A stretch of DNA of 64,000 nt from Oegoconia quadripuncta (GCA_949316235.1 OX438760.1:3660501-3724500); one strand, 5' to 3'. Positions 1 to 11,380 are shown, counted from the first letter of the stretch. Program-made: numbers and translations. The notes: generated from the letters alone by a model not told the origin.

Positions 1-205
1 TCTTAAGTGCAATCCAATGATTCATCTAAATGAATCTGGCCGCGGTACGTCTCTGTTCTAAAACAGAGACGTACAGACCGCGGCCCACGAGTTCGAATCA
101 CAGCGCCGGACATGTTATTACGTCAAACTATTTTCCAATTATTTGATACAGTTGATTCCATAACGAGATAATGAGTCGCTCCAGTATCAAGAAGACCCGT
201 TTGAA

Positions 206-754
206 TTAGCCCAGGGAAAATACGGTTTGACCTCGGAAAAACGAATAACCGCGATTTTCTTGAAACATTTAATAAAGTGTTGTAAATGTAGTAACAATTG
301 CTGAAAATTAAGCATTTGTAAGAAACGCAAGTACTTAAATAAGTCACTAAAAGCGTGTTTCTTTAAAAGAAATTGTTCAATTGATGGGTATTTCTTTAAA
401 TTCCAAACATTTTGCGACATTATTGTGTTCTCATTATTTCTTAAGCAATGCAGCTCGACGACATTTTCAGCTAAAACACATGCATGCCTAACTATAAAAT
501 GCTTAGTTTTTTATCCATCAATAAGTTAACTGTGTTTAACAAAAGTCTACCTAATTAAATATCAGTTAGTATTTATTGTTATTAAGATACAAATAAAAAA
601 TAAGGGTTTAAAAAAAATCTAGACTAAGCGCTCGTGTTTTTTTAGGCTTAATTATTCACAATTACATCTCTAATATACCTCTATAAGATAGCAATTATAT
701 AAGTCTGTTCTGAATTATGTCTAGCTAAGCTAATTTTTTACCGTATTTTCCCTA
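206..754. mobile_element. MITE with GCCCAGGGAAAATACGG ends, copy 1
   Basis: The left end carries the inverted-repeat sequence TTAGCCCAGGGAAAATACGG. The right end has the complement, CCGTATTTTCCC, but has lost the last bases of the repeat. The interior is AT-rich and non-coding. It matches the element at 33144-33665 closely over most of its length, which defines the family. The short open frames inside it are not genes. Confidence 0.75.
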
Positions 755-1357
755 AATCATAATTGTGGAAATCCTAAAAAAAAAATTGTGCCATCTATTT
801 GCAATATTCCGCAGGGGTCTGCGGAACTCGCCACACTCTAAACTAGTTTTTTCTTTTAATCTTTGTGAATTCTGTGAATCTGTCCCAGAAACCCTAGAAT
901 TGGATTAGAAAAGTAATCCAATTGTAGAGTACAGTTTTAAGCTAGTAGGTATTTGGTCTAATTATTTTTTCAAATACCTATTTGTCCAATCTGTTTATGG
1001 AAGGGTTCACACTACACAACACTGAATAGATATGGATGGAGACAAGACATCGGGCGACGTGGGGTCACCATGTCGCTCAACAAATGTCGCTTACTGGGTC
1101 TATGTGCTAGTACTAACTGTCAACCACCTCATAACTGTCAAAATTAAAGTACAGATAGAAAGGCTAGTAAGTAGCACGAAAGCATGCTATTATTGAGCAA
1201 TTGCTACCTAGTGACATGTCGTGTGTCGAAACCATTGCTAGTAAGGAGCATGGTTACATGAGCATGTTTACAAATCGATCGATGTGTGATTTTGGGCATG
1301 CTACAATGAAGTTAAATACATCTTGTTGCCTTTCTGTTCAACCTGTAGGGTCATTTG
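755..1357. other. non-coding, nothing recognised
   Basis: AT-rich sequence with no protein-like open frame, splice-consistent exon or repeat that I could match elsewhere in the window. Confidence 0.5.
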
Positions 1358-1612
1358 GCGACCTATTTGGTGTAGTGGTTAGAAACTCTGACTGCTTTAC
1401 CAAACGGTCGCGGGTTCGATTCCTGCTAGGGGCATATGTTTGTATGATGAATACAGACATGTGTCCCAGAGTTATGGATGTTTTTCATTTATATATGTAT
1501 TTATTTATAAAAAAAATGTATTTGTGTAGTTTATCCACCATCTGGTATCCATAACACAAGCCCTAGATGGACCTAGATGGCGCTGTGTGTACGTGCAAAG
1601 ATATTTATTTAT
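1358..1612 (+). mobile_element. tRNA-derived SINE, family B
   Basis: The tRNA-like head holds an A-box-like GTAGTGGTTAG and a B-box GGTTCGATTCC. A conserved body follows (GATGAATACAGACATGTG, then GGTATCCATAACACAAGC, then AGATGGCGCTGTGTGTACG), ending in an ATTTATTTATT tail. Other copies lie at 35515, 49338, 53282, 53570, 55832 and 57956. The open frame crossing it is not a gene. Confidence 0.85.
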
Positions 1613-2097
1613 TTGCAATTCCTGTACTGGTATAATATTAAGGCACAAGCATGCCGGGCTTTTGGGCTTCAAGGTACCGCCACTGCCTATAACAAGAACA
1701 GTTTGTGTGAACTTATGATAATCCCGTGAGTCAACGAACGCAAAAACTATCCAGTTATCTTACGTAGGTGAAAATCTCCACGATATGACACCTCCCTAAA
1801 TATTTTAGTCGCGGTGTTTAATACAGCGTTTGTTTGCAGCCGGGGCGGGCAATTTGTACTGGCGCGAGGGTGAGTAAATCAAACGCGTCTCACGAGATGC
1901 GACGTTACAACACACGTGTTACTTACGACCTCAGGGCTGCTGCTTCTAATAAATTACAATAATATACAGGGTGCATTTGAATTCGTGTAATTCCTTTTTT
2001 TTTTCGTTTTATTCTCTCCTCTAGGAGAAGGCAAAGGGATCTAGCCCATAACAGCCATGTCTTATTTCTCTTATTTCTTCAGTTTGTAAGTCAGTCT

Positions 2098-2447
2098 CAG
2101 TCAAAATAGTAATTCGTCGTATACTTGGCACACTTGGCACTTGGCACGAGCGTCAGAAATGCTACACTACGCTCACGGACTCGGATCACTGACGTAGGGA
2201 AAAAAGCGGCAACGTTGAAATGGGACTGGGCGGGTCACGTGGGCCGCATGCCGTGCGAGTTGTGGGCAAATGCGTCCACTATTTGGACTCCTACAACCGC
2301 CAGACGCAAACGTGGCTGACCGCGAAAACGGTGGAGAGACGAGCTTCACAGTTTTTATAAGGGATGGTTTGTGCTCGCCAAGAACAAAAACGACTGGAAA
2401 GAGATGACGGAGGACTTTGCTCAGCAGTGGGACACTATGGGCTCTTA
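2098..2447 (+). pseudogene. LINE reverse-transcriptase C-terminal fragment
   Basis: Read with one frame change near 2317, the translation carries LKWDWAGHVGRM, then RRKRGRPRKRW, then KNDWKEMTEDFAQQWDTMGS. This is the usual ending of RTE-like non-LTR retrotransposon ORFs. The frame change and missing upstream part show a dead 5'-truncated copy. Short TAA/AAT repeats follow directly, as at LINE 3' ends. The exact clade is an inference from the motif order. Confidence 0.75.
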
Positions 2448-3217
2448 ATAATAATAATAATTTAATATTAAACTCGGGGATAGATATTTCGCTGTTGGAT
2501 GAAATACTAAATTGTTTTCTCATAGGATTTCTAAATAATCAATTTATATTTATATCTAATGAAATCTGAGCCAGTATCAACCCTATGCGCGATGCAACCG
2601 GAGCGGCGCCCGCGCACCGCAGTAGATTTATAGCGCTCAATCAATGCGGATTTATTGCCGAGGAAGTACCCGGCTCTCCTTTTGTTACAAATGCTACTCA
2701 ATTTAGAACAAACGCTGTTATAATTGGCTGCGTACCACCTGAGTTCAGTTATGGACATAGTGTAATTCGGTTTAATTAAATTTGTCTAATCGACTATCCT
2801 ACTTGTTATTATGAATGCGAATTAGCATGTTTGTTACTTTAATTACGTAAATAAATAAGCATTTATTTGAATCTATATATCTAATATAAAACTACTTTCA
2901 GCGACATTGATAAATATATGCTTACTGCACACCTATATTCAAATCTCATATTCTAAAGAAACTCATGAACCATTAAGCCCATTATATTTATTTTTTTATT
3001 ATTATTTTACATTTATTTTACATATTAATACTTAATATGTACAAAACTTTCCTTGCAACATCGCAAAAAGTATACATTAAAGATTAAAGTTTCTTTAAAC
3101 GATATCCCTAATTATAAAACGGTTATAATGACGATGGATAGGATTGAATTGATTTCAGAAGCATCTACAAAATTAGTTCAGACAATGAAAGAGAGCGTGG
3201 ATCGGCTTCCTGCCTAT
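2448..3217. other. non-coding, possible unclassified repeat
   Basis: The stretch near 2585-2780 has a short open frame on each strand and a GC-rich core, and may be an old transposon fragment. I found no second copy in the window to confirm this. The rest is AT-rich and featureless. Confidence 0.35.
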
Positions 3218-3362
3218 TTTTTTTTTTTTTTTTTTTTTTTTATATGAGAGGGCGGCAAACGAGCATGCGGGTCACCTGATGGAAAGCAATCACCGCCGCC
3301 CATGGGCACCCGCAACACCAAAAGGGTCACAGATGCGTTGCCGGCCTTTGAGGAAGGTGTCC
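3218..3362. mobile_element. poly-T-anchored short repeat, copy 1
   Basis: A run of about 24 T is followed by ATATGAGAGGGCGGCAAACG, then GCATGCGGGTCACCTGATGG, then AGCAATCACCGCCGCCCATG. The same poly-T and following sequence recur at 44829-44917, so this is a dispersed element. The poly-T is most simply the 3' tail of a minus-strand retroposon. Confidence 0.7.
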
Positions 3363-4129
3363 ACCCCAGAATAAGTAGGTTATTAATTAATTTATAATTC
3401 CAATTAAATTAATTCCAATGGCGTTGACGGCCCCACCAGTTTTGATGTGGGATCGACCCTGCAAAATTAATACGCCTGGAAAGGTAGAATTACGGTGAAA
3501 CTAAATTGAATTAGCAATTTAAACCCCAATATGTACCTGTAATTCATGCAATAAGTGATGTCTGATTGGCAGTTCTTTTGCATTCCATGAAAATATTATG
3601 ATGAAGGGAAAGAATTAGAAAAAAAATCTAAAAACTAGAATGTTTTAATGATATTACGATTTAGTAGACCGTACCCATTCAAAGCAATCCATCGGTTGTT
3701 GGCAAGTAAAGTGAATTTTATTACAAGTAGAGTGGTACCGGCACCTCTAGCTGTCAATACCTCTGAAATTTATGACCACTTCAATATCTGTGCGATGTGA
3801 TTGACCGACATAAAAGTTCATCTAATAATACAAACAATTCGAAACATTATTGATAGTACATGAGTGAGTTATGGATGGATGGCGATTTTTTTCCAAATTA
3901 GAGTCTTGAATTTGAAGCTGAAGGGTATGTTTTCAAAAGTCATAATATATATCTGTTTATAGAAAGATTCTATCTAGTTAGAACGATCGATCACAAAAGG
4001 TTTAAGAAATCATCATTAAAATGAGTGTGTCTAACTTCAGCAGGAACTAACTAATCAGGAATGAAGAAATTCCTAGAAAAAAGGAAAACTTCAAAAGATA
4101 AGCTCAGAAGATTTGTAGAATGAAGTGGC

Positions 4130-4360
4130 AGGGTAATTATTATCAAGATTCTGGAGTGAAGACGTATACCCCGGCAAGCGTAAATGTTGCTGGATGGAGG
4201 CCGCTTCCAACCGGTCAATGGAAATCGATGTGGGAGGCCTATGTTCAGCAGTGGAAGTTTTGTGGCAGATATGATGATAACGATGTATATGGACGAGAAG
4301 AGAATACCTTTGATAATGCAATAAATTGTAAGTACATGCTACTAACTGTGTGAATGGGGC
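4130..4360 (+). pseudogene. LINE fragment, degenerate
   Basis: The words TTCTGGAGTGAAGACGTATACC, CCGGCAAGCGTAAATGTTGC and GGAGGCCTATGTTCAGCAGTGG match LINE pieces near 41345-41420, 47030-47110 and 47815-47835. In LINE frames this corresponds to the RT tail just before the stop. It carries stops and no intact ORF. Confidence 0.55.
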
Positions 4361-4379
4361 CTTGCGTGCCATTGTGGGT

Positions 4380-4840
4380 AGTCAAGCTATGGCAAGAGTG
4401 TCCACAATAGCGTGTTGTTGCCCACGCTGATGTATGGGAGTAAATGTTGGGTACGGCAGAAGAAGCATGAAAGCAGAATCAACGCAGTAGAAATGGAGTT
4501 TGAATAATAGATTAAAGAAATGCGTGATTAGGGAAAGGTGTGGCGTGCAAGATGACTTAGTGAGTAGAAAGAGGTATGTAAAGGTGGTTTGGGCATATAG
4601 AAAGAATGAGTGCAATATGTAACGAAGGCATGAATGGAACGGTCGGTAGAGGTCGACCAAGAAGGACGTACGTCAATCAAGCGAGTGACGTACTCAGAAA
4701 AGGTCAGGTACGGTCAACCACTTACCGACAAGCGTGTATGAACATTTCATGAGAGTGAAAGAAGCAAAGTAGTATGTCAAGATCGTTGCAATTCGAAGTC
4801 AATAGTCTCTGCCTACCCCAACGGGCGTGAGCATATGTAT
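4380..4840 (+). pseudogene. degenerate LINE RT 3' region
   Basis: The sequence aligns by eye with the end of the LINE at 12640-13606. Shared elements are LMYGSKCWVRQKK, the RGRPRRT block (GGTCGACCAAGAAGGACGTA), YEHFMRVKEAK and a final VSAYPNG. Several frame changes and stops make it non-functional. Confidence 0.7.
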
Positions 4841-6748
4841 GTATATGTGTACATACTACTATGCCATAACGTAATATATCTGCAAACGTACCTAATCATT
4901 ATTTCTGCTTAATTCTGGTTTCAAGCATTTGTCTCTAAACATATGTGCTTCAAACCAGAACTATCTCTAAACTTTAAGTTTTTTTAAATTTTCCATTTTG
5001 CTCCCTCAAACGAACCCTATTCGGTTTCGATTTTATCGAAATTTTACTTTTTGTAAAATACATTTCCTGCTACTACCAAATTTCAATTGCCAACGTCACC
5101 ACGTCGAAACTGAAGAGTCAGATATAAATGACAGTAACAGAGCGACTATGGTGATTTTGTAAATACCATTTTCAGTACGGAACACTAAACTTACAAAAAT
5201 GAAAGTACTCCACGCACCAGTGACGACCACTCAAAGGTTGTCACCTCGAAAAAGCCCATCAATATTTAGATAAACGCGGTTATTGAAAATAATTTCTCTC
5301 GTGCGTGTCACATTTTAATATCCGAGAATTTAAAGCGCGTATAAATTTCCACAAATCGGTCTCCCTAACAGTTTGTAACAAAAATACACTTCCCAAGCGT
5401 TCATGTCGTTGATTTACCGACAAATGTGACACATTAGTACCTATAGCAGCACACAAATAACTCATAAGCTGACAATTATGCTTTACTCAACGCTCATGCG
5501 AAAAAATTTATAGTTTCCGACGACATGCAAAGGAGGCGCCATAATGCGATCATTATCGAATTATTATGAAAAAAAAAATGAATATTACTCAATTCTTACC
5601 TCAATAGCGTCTAAAACTTCTTCTACTTCTTAGCCAGCTTTGTGTAGCTTCTGTTTATCCTTCAATATCTTCCATACTTGTTTTGGACAAGCTTCCTTGG
5701 GAGTCTGGAGTTATTAATTTCAGGCATAAAGAAATTTGAACTTAAAATAGTATGCCTCACAAATGAATTGTGGGAAGCAAACCAAGCAGCTATACATAGA
5801 AAACCTTGATCAGCATTCGAACCTGCAGACAATTGGGTCGCCTGATGTTGAGGAGTTCCTGTCACCACAATTATTGGAAGACAATTAGTCGATCACAATT
5901 ATTAATAGCGAGAAAGTGTGGATTTAATACAATTGTTTATATCTTTTCTTAGTAGCACGTGTGAATCAAGACACATGGGAATTTTTTAGAGCATGTTATT
6001 TCATATTAAAACTCTATGAATAGGTTCGATTAGTTTACAGTACATGGAACCAACGGTGTCCTCCTTAGATGTACGCAAGCGTGAGAAACCTTAAATTCCC
6101 CTCAGACCTAAGGCTTAATGGAACTTGCGTGTTCCGGTCCCTACTACTTATATGATAGACAAAAGGCCCCCACAAAATGTAACAGTGCTGCTCAGCTTGG
6201 GCACAGGCCAGTATTACCACGTGACCACCGTCTGTCCATTGATATACTCTCATAACTTTGTCTCGTTCTACGACATATTTCTTTCTTACTTGCTTTATAG
6301 AAGTTAGCAGAGCCTTGGATATAGCTATTTCTTACTGTCACACACACAAAGTATATATTCCTTTGGTCGTTGACTGGTATCAGTTGCTTATCTGCCCTTT
6401 TTATTCTTATATTAAAATAAAATTAGTATTCACAGCAAAACTAGAAAAAAGCGTCTTGCAGCAAAATTAAAGTTAGTGTTACCACATAATAAACACATTT
6501 CTCCGGGATTCGTTCACTCTATATTCTTCTAGGTGGTCCTTTTACTCTGTCACTCTGAAGTCACAGCGTATATTTTTATGTTGCATTTATCAAAAGATCA
6601 AACACGATGACTGTGCGTCTTTTACAACCTTTTCATGAGAAGTACAAAGTTGGTAAGACATTCACTGTGTGCTGTCTTGTAACCCAAAACATAAAACCTA
6701 CAATTTGACAGACTTTAAACATCAATAGCTCGGTAATAATAAAACATA
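4841..6748. other. non-coding, no gene supported
   Basis: Only short open frames are present. A possible minus-strand splice donor (GATGCTATTGAG-like sequence followed by GTAAG near 5597) has stop codons just upstream. Nothing was matched to other copies in the window. Confidence 0.4.
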
Positions 6749-6877
6749 ATGGCTCTACCCAAAAATAAAACGAAGATCATTGTCGTTTCTACGTAAGTAT
6801 AGTTTTCATCACCCGTCTTATTTATAATGCCGTGTTGACATCAGGCGATGAAAATTATGGCCGCCATTTTGGTTGTT

Positions 6878-6883
6878 TCAGTT
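6878..6883 (+). promoter_or_regulatory. candidate initiator, possible org-1 promoter
   Basis: TCAGTT matches the arthropod initiator consensus. It lies 15-25 bases after GGCCGCCATTTTGG, which resembles a YY1/pho-type promoter motif. A splice-compatible candidate first exon lies 200 bases downstream. No TATA box is evident at -30. Initiator-like hexamers occur often by chance, so this is only a suggestion. Confidence 0.2.
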
Positions 6884-7080
6884 TCCCGCCATTATAGCAA
6901 TTAGTTGAGTGAGATGTCCGCCACGCAGTGGACGCTTTACGATTTTTATGTGTTTGTTTGCTTTAAGATTTTATATATTTTTGTGTTGTAGCGTTCTATT
7001 GATACTTCAGTGATCGGAAATGAGACTGCATGTATTTATTAGCTTTTAAATACGTTTCCTAAATCTTTGCGATAGTTGTA

Positions 7081-7138
7081 ATGCGCACTGTGAGGTTTAT
7101 GTGCAGTTTGTTCGCGTGTGTTTTAGTGCTTTGTACAT
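7081..7138 (+). CDS. candidate first coding exon of the T-box gene
   Basis: An ATG opens 19 codons that end one base into a codon at ACAT followed by the good donor GTGAGT. That phase is exactly what the exon at 12280 needs (T plus GC gives Cys). Against it, the peptide is hydrophobic (MRTVRFMCSLFACVLVLCT). That looks like a signal peptide and is strange for a nuclear factor. The stretch may instead be 5' UTR, or the true first exon may lie elsewhere. Confidence 0.2.
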
Positions 7139-7409
7139 GTGAGTTATTTACGTGTAGGTACTTACATAAGGTGCGTCAAGTTGAGATTCTCCTGTCCTTC
7201 TATAAACTAAGAAGTTTATATTTTGTTTTTACATGCACAGGCTGTGCCAATTTGGTTTGTGGCAATGTTTTGTGATATTATCAGTGTAAGATGATCGAGT
7301 AGTATTAAAGAGATGCTTTCTTTTACTTTAAGTCATTTACCCATTTGATTTGTGGCAACCCTTTGAGATATGGCCGCTGCTCCGACGATGACTGAAGTAT
7401 AGACCAAAG

Positions 7410-7605
7410 TACAGAGGGCGGAGCGTGAGTTTTGTTTCGATTTAACTTTACTACCGCGTTCACGTACGTGACGATTTGTATGAAGAAATGTGCAGCGCCT
7501 CTAGCGGATAGTTTGCAAAACAATTTTTTTCATAGATACTTTTTGCGTAAACGCGAACGCGATGGTAAAGTTAAAAATGAGACAAAACACACTTCGCACA
7601 CAGAC
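7410..7605. mobile_element. MITE with GAGTTTTGTTTCGA ends, copy 1
   Basis: About 195 bp with long imperfect inverted repeats. The left arm reads GTGAGTTTTGTTTCGATTTA, then ACTTTACTACCGCGTTCACG. The right arm holds its complement (GCGAACGCGATGGTAAAGTT, then AAAAATGAGACAAAACACAC). The centre has GTGCAGCGCCTCTAGCGGAT. Copies lie at 26622 and 45562. Confidence 0.85.
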
Positions 7606-7978
7606 TCGTCAGATACGTTACTAACAAGTTTTCATTTATTTCGCTCTGGTGAGGGGAAAAAGGCGTGATAAAATCACCCGTCATGCTAGATGTATTAAGC
7701 AAAACCTTTCTCAGTTTGTAACATATTCAGTGGTCCACATAATATAGCGGTATATACTACCGCTATATTGTTTAAAAAGAAAATTCTGAAACTGTTGGCA
7801 AAATTCAAAGAGTGGCCCTAAACCCAAATTTTATTGGAATATCTACAAAATTACATTTTCAAAGTCGCTCCATGAGCTATCGATCGCGCTGTTATATTGC
7901 TCACACTTTGGTGGTTTTTGGAGGATTGTGACCAAATATTGAGATTCAAATGAAAATAAAGGTCGAATAACTTGTATA

Positions 7979-8246
7979 CAGGGCGTCCCAAAGTTATGGG
8001 ACATGAAGGGGAAGTACCTTAAATATCGTAGATAGTGAATTTTGCTCAAAGAAGACTTTATGTTATTTTTAAAAGTTAGTAATTCTGCATTCATAGATTT
8101 TCTAAAAATTATTTGCTTCGGCTGGGAATCGAACCGACTCAAATGTGAAAAAAAAAACACCCTACTTTTATGATGCCAATCGAAAGAATAGCTAAAAAAT
8201 AATAACTCTGCCTAAGTAACATAGTATTTTAAAAGAAAGGAACAAC
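7979..8246. repeat. left terminal inverted repeat of the mariner-like element
   Basis: This 268-bp arm matches the reverse complement of 9831-10098. Repeats of this length are unusual, since classic mariners have about 30 bp. Confidence 0.9.
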
Positions 8247-8324
8247 GTGAAATTAATCATTTTAATCAAATAAAAAACATACATGAAACTGCCGTAGTCA
8301 ATTAAGTAGGTATTTTTTTGTAAA

Positions 8325-9386
8325 TTAATTAATTAAATGCTCAAAATGTGATCCCTCTTGTCTTACGCAAATCGCCAATCTTTTAATGAGCCCGCTGCCT
8401 GTTGATTTTCTAATCATTTTATGGTGAACACTCGATGTGATATGGCACAATTCTGTTTGCAACTCGCCTACGTTCTCGTATCGCTTTTTGTATAGCATAT
8501 CTTTCACGTATCCCCAAAAGAAGAAATCTAATGGTGTGAGGTCCGGGGATCTGGCCGGCCATCTAATCGGTCCATTTGTACCAATCCATGTAGGAAAACA
8601 TTCATTTAGAAAATCTGCTGCTCTCCGACTATTATGAGCCGGAGCTCCATCTTGTTGGAAAATTAAGTTTTCTTGCTCCGCCGCGGAATGGTTTCTTATC
8701 TTATCCCTTAAAATTTGAAGTATTCCTAAATACTTTTCTGTGTTCAAGGTTCCTTGGTAAAAATGGATTAAGAAAACCCGGTTTTTTAAAAGTCCGCACC
8801 AACAGTTGAGTGAAAAACGCACTTGGTTATTAGTTTCAGTCACTCGTAGGGGATTTTCTTTAGACCAAATACGATTATTGTTGCGGTTATACATACCGTT
8901 ATTGCTAAAGTTAGATTCGTCTGTCCAAATAATATTATCCAAAAAATTTGGATCTTCGAGCAATCGTGCCTGGATATCAAGACAGAAATTTTTTCTCCTT
9001 TCTGTATCGCCCGGAAGTAATTTTTGAACCAATCGTCCTTCAACATAACTCTTAAAACCGTGTTTTTTTAATACACGGTGTATTTTACTTTTTGAAACTC
9101 CAATTTCATGTTCTCCTTCTCTCACCGATGCTTTCGGAAAAGCCGAAAAGTAAATTAAAATACCAAGTTCTTCGTCGTTGATCGTATGGTTTTCTTGCTG
9201 TGGTTCTCTTGGGCGTTTATCGAAACGTCCCAGAGTTTTCAAATTGTTCACAAGCCTTTTCAAAACTTTACGAGACGGTATTTGTCTATCAGGATATTTT
9301 ACGCCATACCACCGCAAACTTCTAGAGATATCTTTATCGTTCAAAAAATATGCTTCCATTAGATCAAAACTTACTTGATATGCCAT
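8325..9386 (-). CDS. Tc1/mariner-type transposase (353 aa)
   Basis: This is the cut-and-paste transposase of the surrounding element. The N-terminal 60 residues (YFLNDKDISRSLRWYGVKYP then PSRKVLKRLVNNLKTLGRFD) form the helix-turn-helix region seen in arthropod DUF4817-type transposases. A second HTH-like segment follows around VSKSKIHRVLKKHGF. The catalytic triad is visible: Asp in WTDESNF, Asp in FQQDGAPAH, and a third acid, Asp, in RSPDLTPLDFF. There are 35 residues between the second and third acids, with a terminal D rather than Tc1's E. The frame is intact from ATG to stop, so the protein could be functional. Assignment to a precise clade would need a phylogeny. Confidence 0.93.
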   Translation of the reverse strand: MAYQVSFDLMEAYFLNDKDISRSLRWYGVKYPDRQIPSRKVLKRLVNNLKTLGRFDKRPREPQQENHTINDEELGILIYFSAFPKASVREGEHEIGVSKSKIHRVLKKHGFKSYVEGRLVQKLLPGDTERRKNFCLDIQARLLEDPNFLDNIIWTDESNFSNNGMYNRNNNRIWSKENPLRVTETNNQVRFSLNCWCGLLKNRVFLIHFYQGTLNTEKYLGILQILRDKIRNHSAAEQENLIFQQDGAPAHNSRRAADFLNECFPTWIGTNGPIRWPARSPDLTPLDFFFWGYVKDMLYKKRYENVGELQTELCHITSSVHHKMIRKSTGSGLIKRLAICVRQEGSHFEHLIN

Positions 9387-9830
9387 GTTCGCAATAAATT
9401 AACACAATAACACTTGTGTAAGTGAATTGAGACTAAACAGATCAATATCCGAAAAACAAACGCTCGCACATACTGTTCCATTTTCAAATTTAAGAACAAC
9501 ATTTAAAAATATCACTTCTTTTTAAAATATCTTAAAAAGTATGCATTCAAACAAACGCTGTCATAAACTGTTCCATTTTCAAATTATAAATTATTTATTT
9601 TTGTTTTTAATTTGCCTTCTGTCTAGCTTACAGAGGACGTATTGAAATACAAGTTTTATCATTTCATCTACACGTGCACTTATAATAAGGAAAACTATGT
9701 TAGTACCTATTTTATGAAGTGGGTACTTATTTACGAATAATCAATGCTATCTTTGGAATGATAATATCGCTACTTTTCGAACGTCGTCGGCAATAAATAA
9801 CTTTCTTGAAATTTGACTCAATCATTTTAT

Positions 9831-10098
9831 GTTGTTCCTTTCTTTTAAAATACTATGTTACTTAGGCAGAGTTATTATTTTTTAGCTATTCTTTCGATTG
9901 GCATCATAAAAGTAGGGTGTTTTTTTTTTCACATTTAAGTCGGTTCGATTCCCAGCCGAAGCAAGTAATTTTTAGAAAATCTATGAATGCAGAATTACTA
10001 ACTTTTAAAAATAACATAAAGTCTTCTTTGAGCAAAATTCACTATCTACAATATTTAAGGTACTTCCCCTTCATGTCCCATAACTTTGGGACGCCCTG
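9831..10098. repeat. right terminal inverted repeat of the mariner-like element
   Basis: Reverse complement of 7979-8246, ending GGGACGCCCTG then TA. A short open frame through it only mirrors the left arm. Confidence 0.9.
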
Positions 10099-10237
10099 TA
10101 TAGTGATGTCAAAATACCCAAGACGAGATTGAGCTAGTCTATTTGGCTATGTTCTATGACATAGATTGACATGATTGTGTGATATTTTTAATCCAGAAAT
10201 TTCAAATAAATCGCCCGGGATGATAATATAATTTTAC

Positions 10238-10442
10238 CGCTTACTTGGCTTAATGTAAACAGCATAAGATTTACAAAACAGAGATCACGGGTTCGACTCG
10301 ATTTGGTTGGTAGTGGGGTTTCATTTTTAAATTTTCCGCCAACAAGCAACATTGTTGATATCATTGCTGTATTCTGGTTGTTCAAGATAAGATAGCCAAT
10401 CCCCAAAATTATTATAGTTAGGGTTCCAGTGTCCAACAGCAA
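10238..10442 (+). mobile_element. degenerate tRNA-derived SINE, family A
   Basis: It follows the family A order: TGGCTTAATGTAAACA, GGGTTCGA, TTTGGTTGGTAGTGGGG, CATTGCTGTATTCTGGTTGT, then AAGATAGCCAATCCCC. It is more diverged than the other copies and lacks the 3' end. Confidence 0.75.
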
Positions 10443-10711
10443 TCGGCCTAAATCAATTTGCTTTGGGAATTGTTATTGGTTATGACGTCAATGCACGGTC
10501 TGACCTTGACATATCGTAACACAATATGACAAGGACGGATAGTGCATTGCTATCGCTAACACCTTGTGAAGCGCTGTAGTTTAAAAAAAAATAACATGTT
10601 GACTTTCAATAAGTATTATTTTTGTATCCTACATTGAATAAAATATTTTTGATTTTGATTTTTGATTTTGCTATCGCTTTATATTTGAGATAGGCGGTAG
10701 ATAGACATAGA

Positions 10712-11115
10712 TGTGGGCTTTTTGGCGGGATCTCGGCGAGTGAAGTTGCATTTTTCTTTATAATTCTTATAATTTGTGCATTCTAACTTTTGAAGCTTAA
10801 TAATGGCAGAATATTTTGCAGCAAACGTTAGTGTTGGTGTACAAGTGAAAGGAAGTGTATTGAAAGTGCATAACGGAGCTTTCGGGCTCCCACAAGAAGC
10901 CGCCAAAATCTTTTGTAAAGCATTCCTGCCACTTTACTGAAGAATGACTTGACCGTGACTAGACTCTGTATACGACGAATTACTTGTTTTGACTGAGACT
11001 GAGTTATAAACTGAAGAAATAAGAGAAATAAAATTTTTCACACGAAACTGGCAGTAATGTCCCTCGACAGTGAGGTTGACTGGTTGTCATCCTCAAAAAT
11101 AAGAAGAAGAAGACA
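10712..11115 (+). mobile_element. LINE-derived short element ending in (AAG)n, copy 1
   Basis: It begins with a TTTTTGGCGGGATCTCGGCG leader, then ATGGCAGAATATTTTGCAGC opens a frame reading MAEYFAANVSVGVQVKGSV. After about 120 bp it passes directly into a 3'-end-like region (TGACTTGACCGTGACTAGAC, then GGTTGACTGGTTGTCATCCTC) and an AAGAAGAAG tail. A nearly identical copy is at 23073-23474 and an inverted 5' fragment at 23563-23770. It looks like an internally deleted LINE that kept both ends. Confidence 0.75.
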
Positions 11116-11153
11116 TAGATGTGACGTGTAGGTGGAGTCACATACTGGACACA

Positions 11154-11380
11154 ACAAATAGGATCAAATTTTATTCATGTAATTCCTGTTTACTGGTGAC
11201 TCGACCCGGATTACGAACATCTTTCCACTATGATACACAGCCGAATTCACCCGGAAATTGTTAGTATTCCATACTAAGGTTTCAGAATGGTAAGGGACCA
11301 TCCCTTAGAGAAAATTGTTCGTAATCAAGAGTGACGTCACCAGTTAATGGGAATCACGAATTCAAATTCACCCTGTATAC
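11154..11380. mobile_element. palindromic MITE ending CACCCTGTA, copy
   Basis: The arms are complementary: GTAATTCCTGTTTACTGGTGAC pairs with GTCACCAGTTAATGGGAATCAC, and the right end is TTCACCCTGTA. It matches the element at 48853-49174. The left terminal bases are missing. Confidence 0.7.

Larger units (their letters stand above)
7979..10098 (-). mobile_element. complete Tc1/mariner-like transposon with long inverted repeats
   Basis: The ends are 268-bp inverted repeats (7979-8246 and 9831-10098) starting CAGGGCGTCCCAAAGTTATG. The element is flanked by TA on both sides, the target-site duplication typical of Tc1/mariner elements. The arms differ at only scattered bases, and the internal transposase ORF is open. 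It looks structurally complete and young. It sits between the candidate first exon and the first supported exon of the T-box gene, so it is probably intronic and opposite in strand. Confidence 0.92.

Noticed and set aside
5597..5868. Minus-strand exon ending GACGCTATTGAG/GTAAG near 5598
   Set aside because: Stop codons close upstream in the matching frames, no acceptor and no recognisable peptide.
6749..6792. First exon MALPKNKTKIIVVS with a perfect GTAAGT donor
   Set aside because: It leaves in phase 2, which gives an early stop when joined to the exon at 12280; no other partner exon was found.
9917..10132. Open frame MFFFSHLSRFD... in two places (8160 minus, 9917 plus)
   Set aside because: It is the same long inverted repeat of the mariner-like element read from both ends, not a gene.
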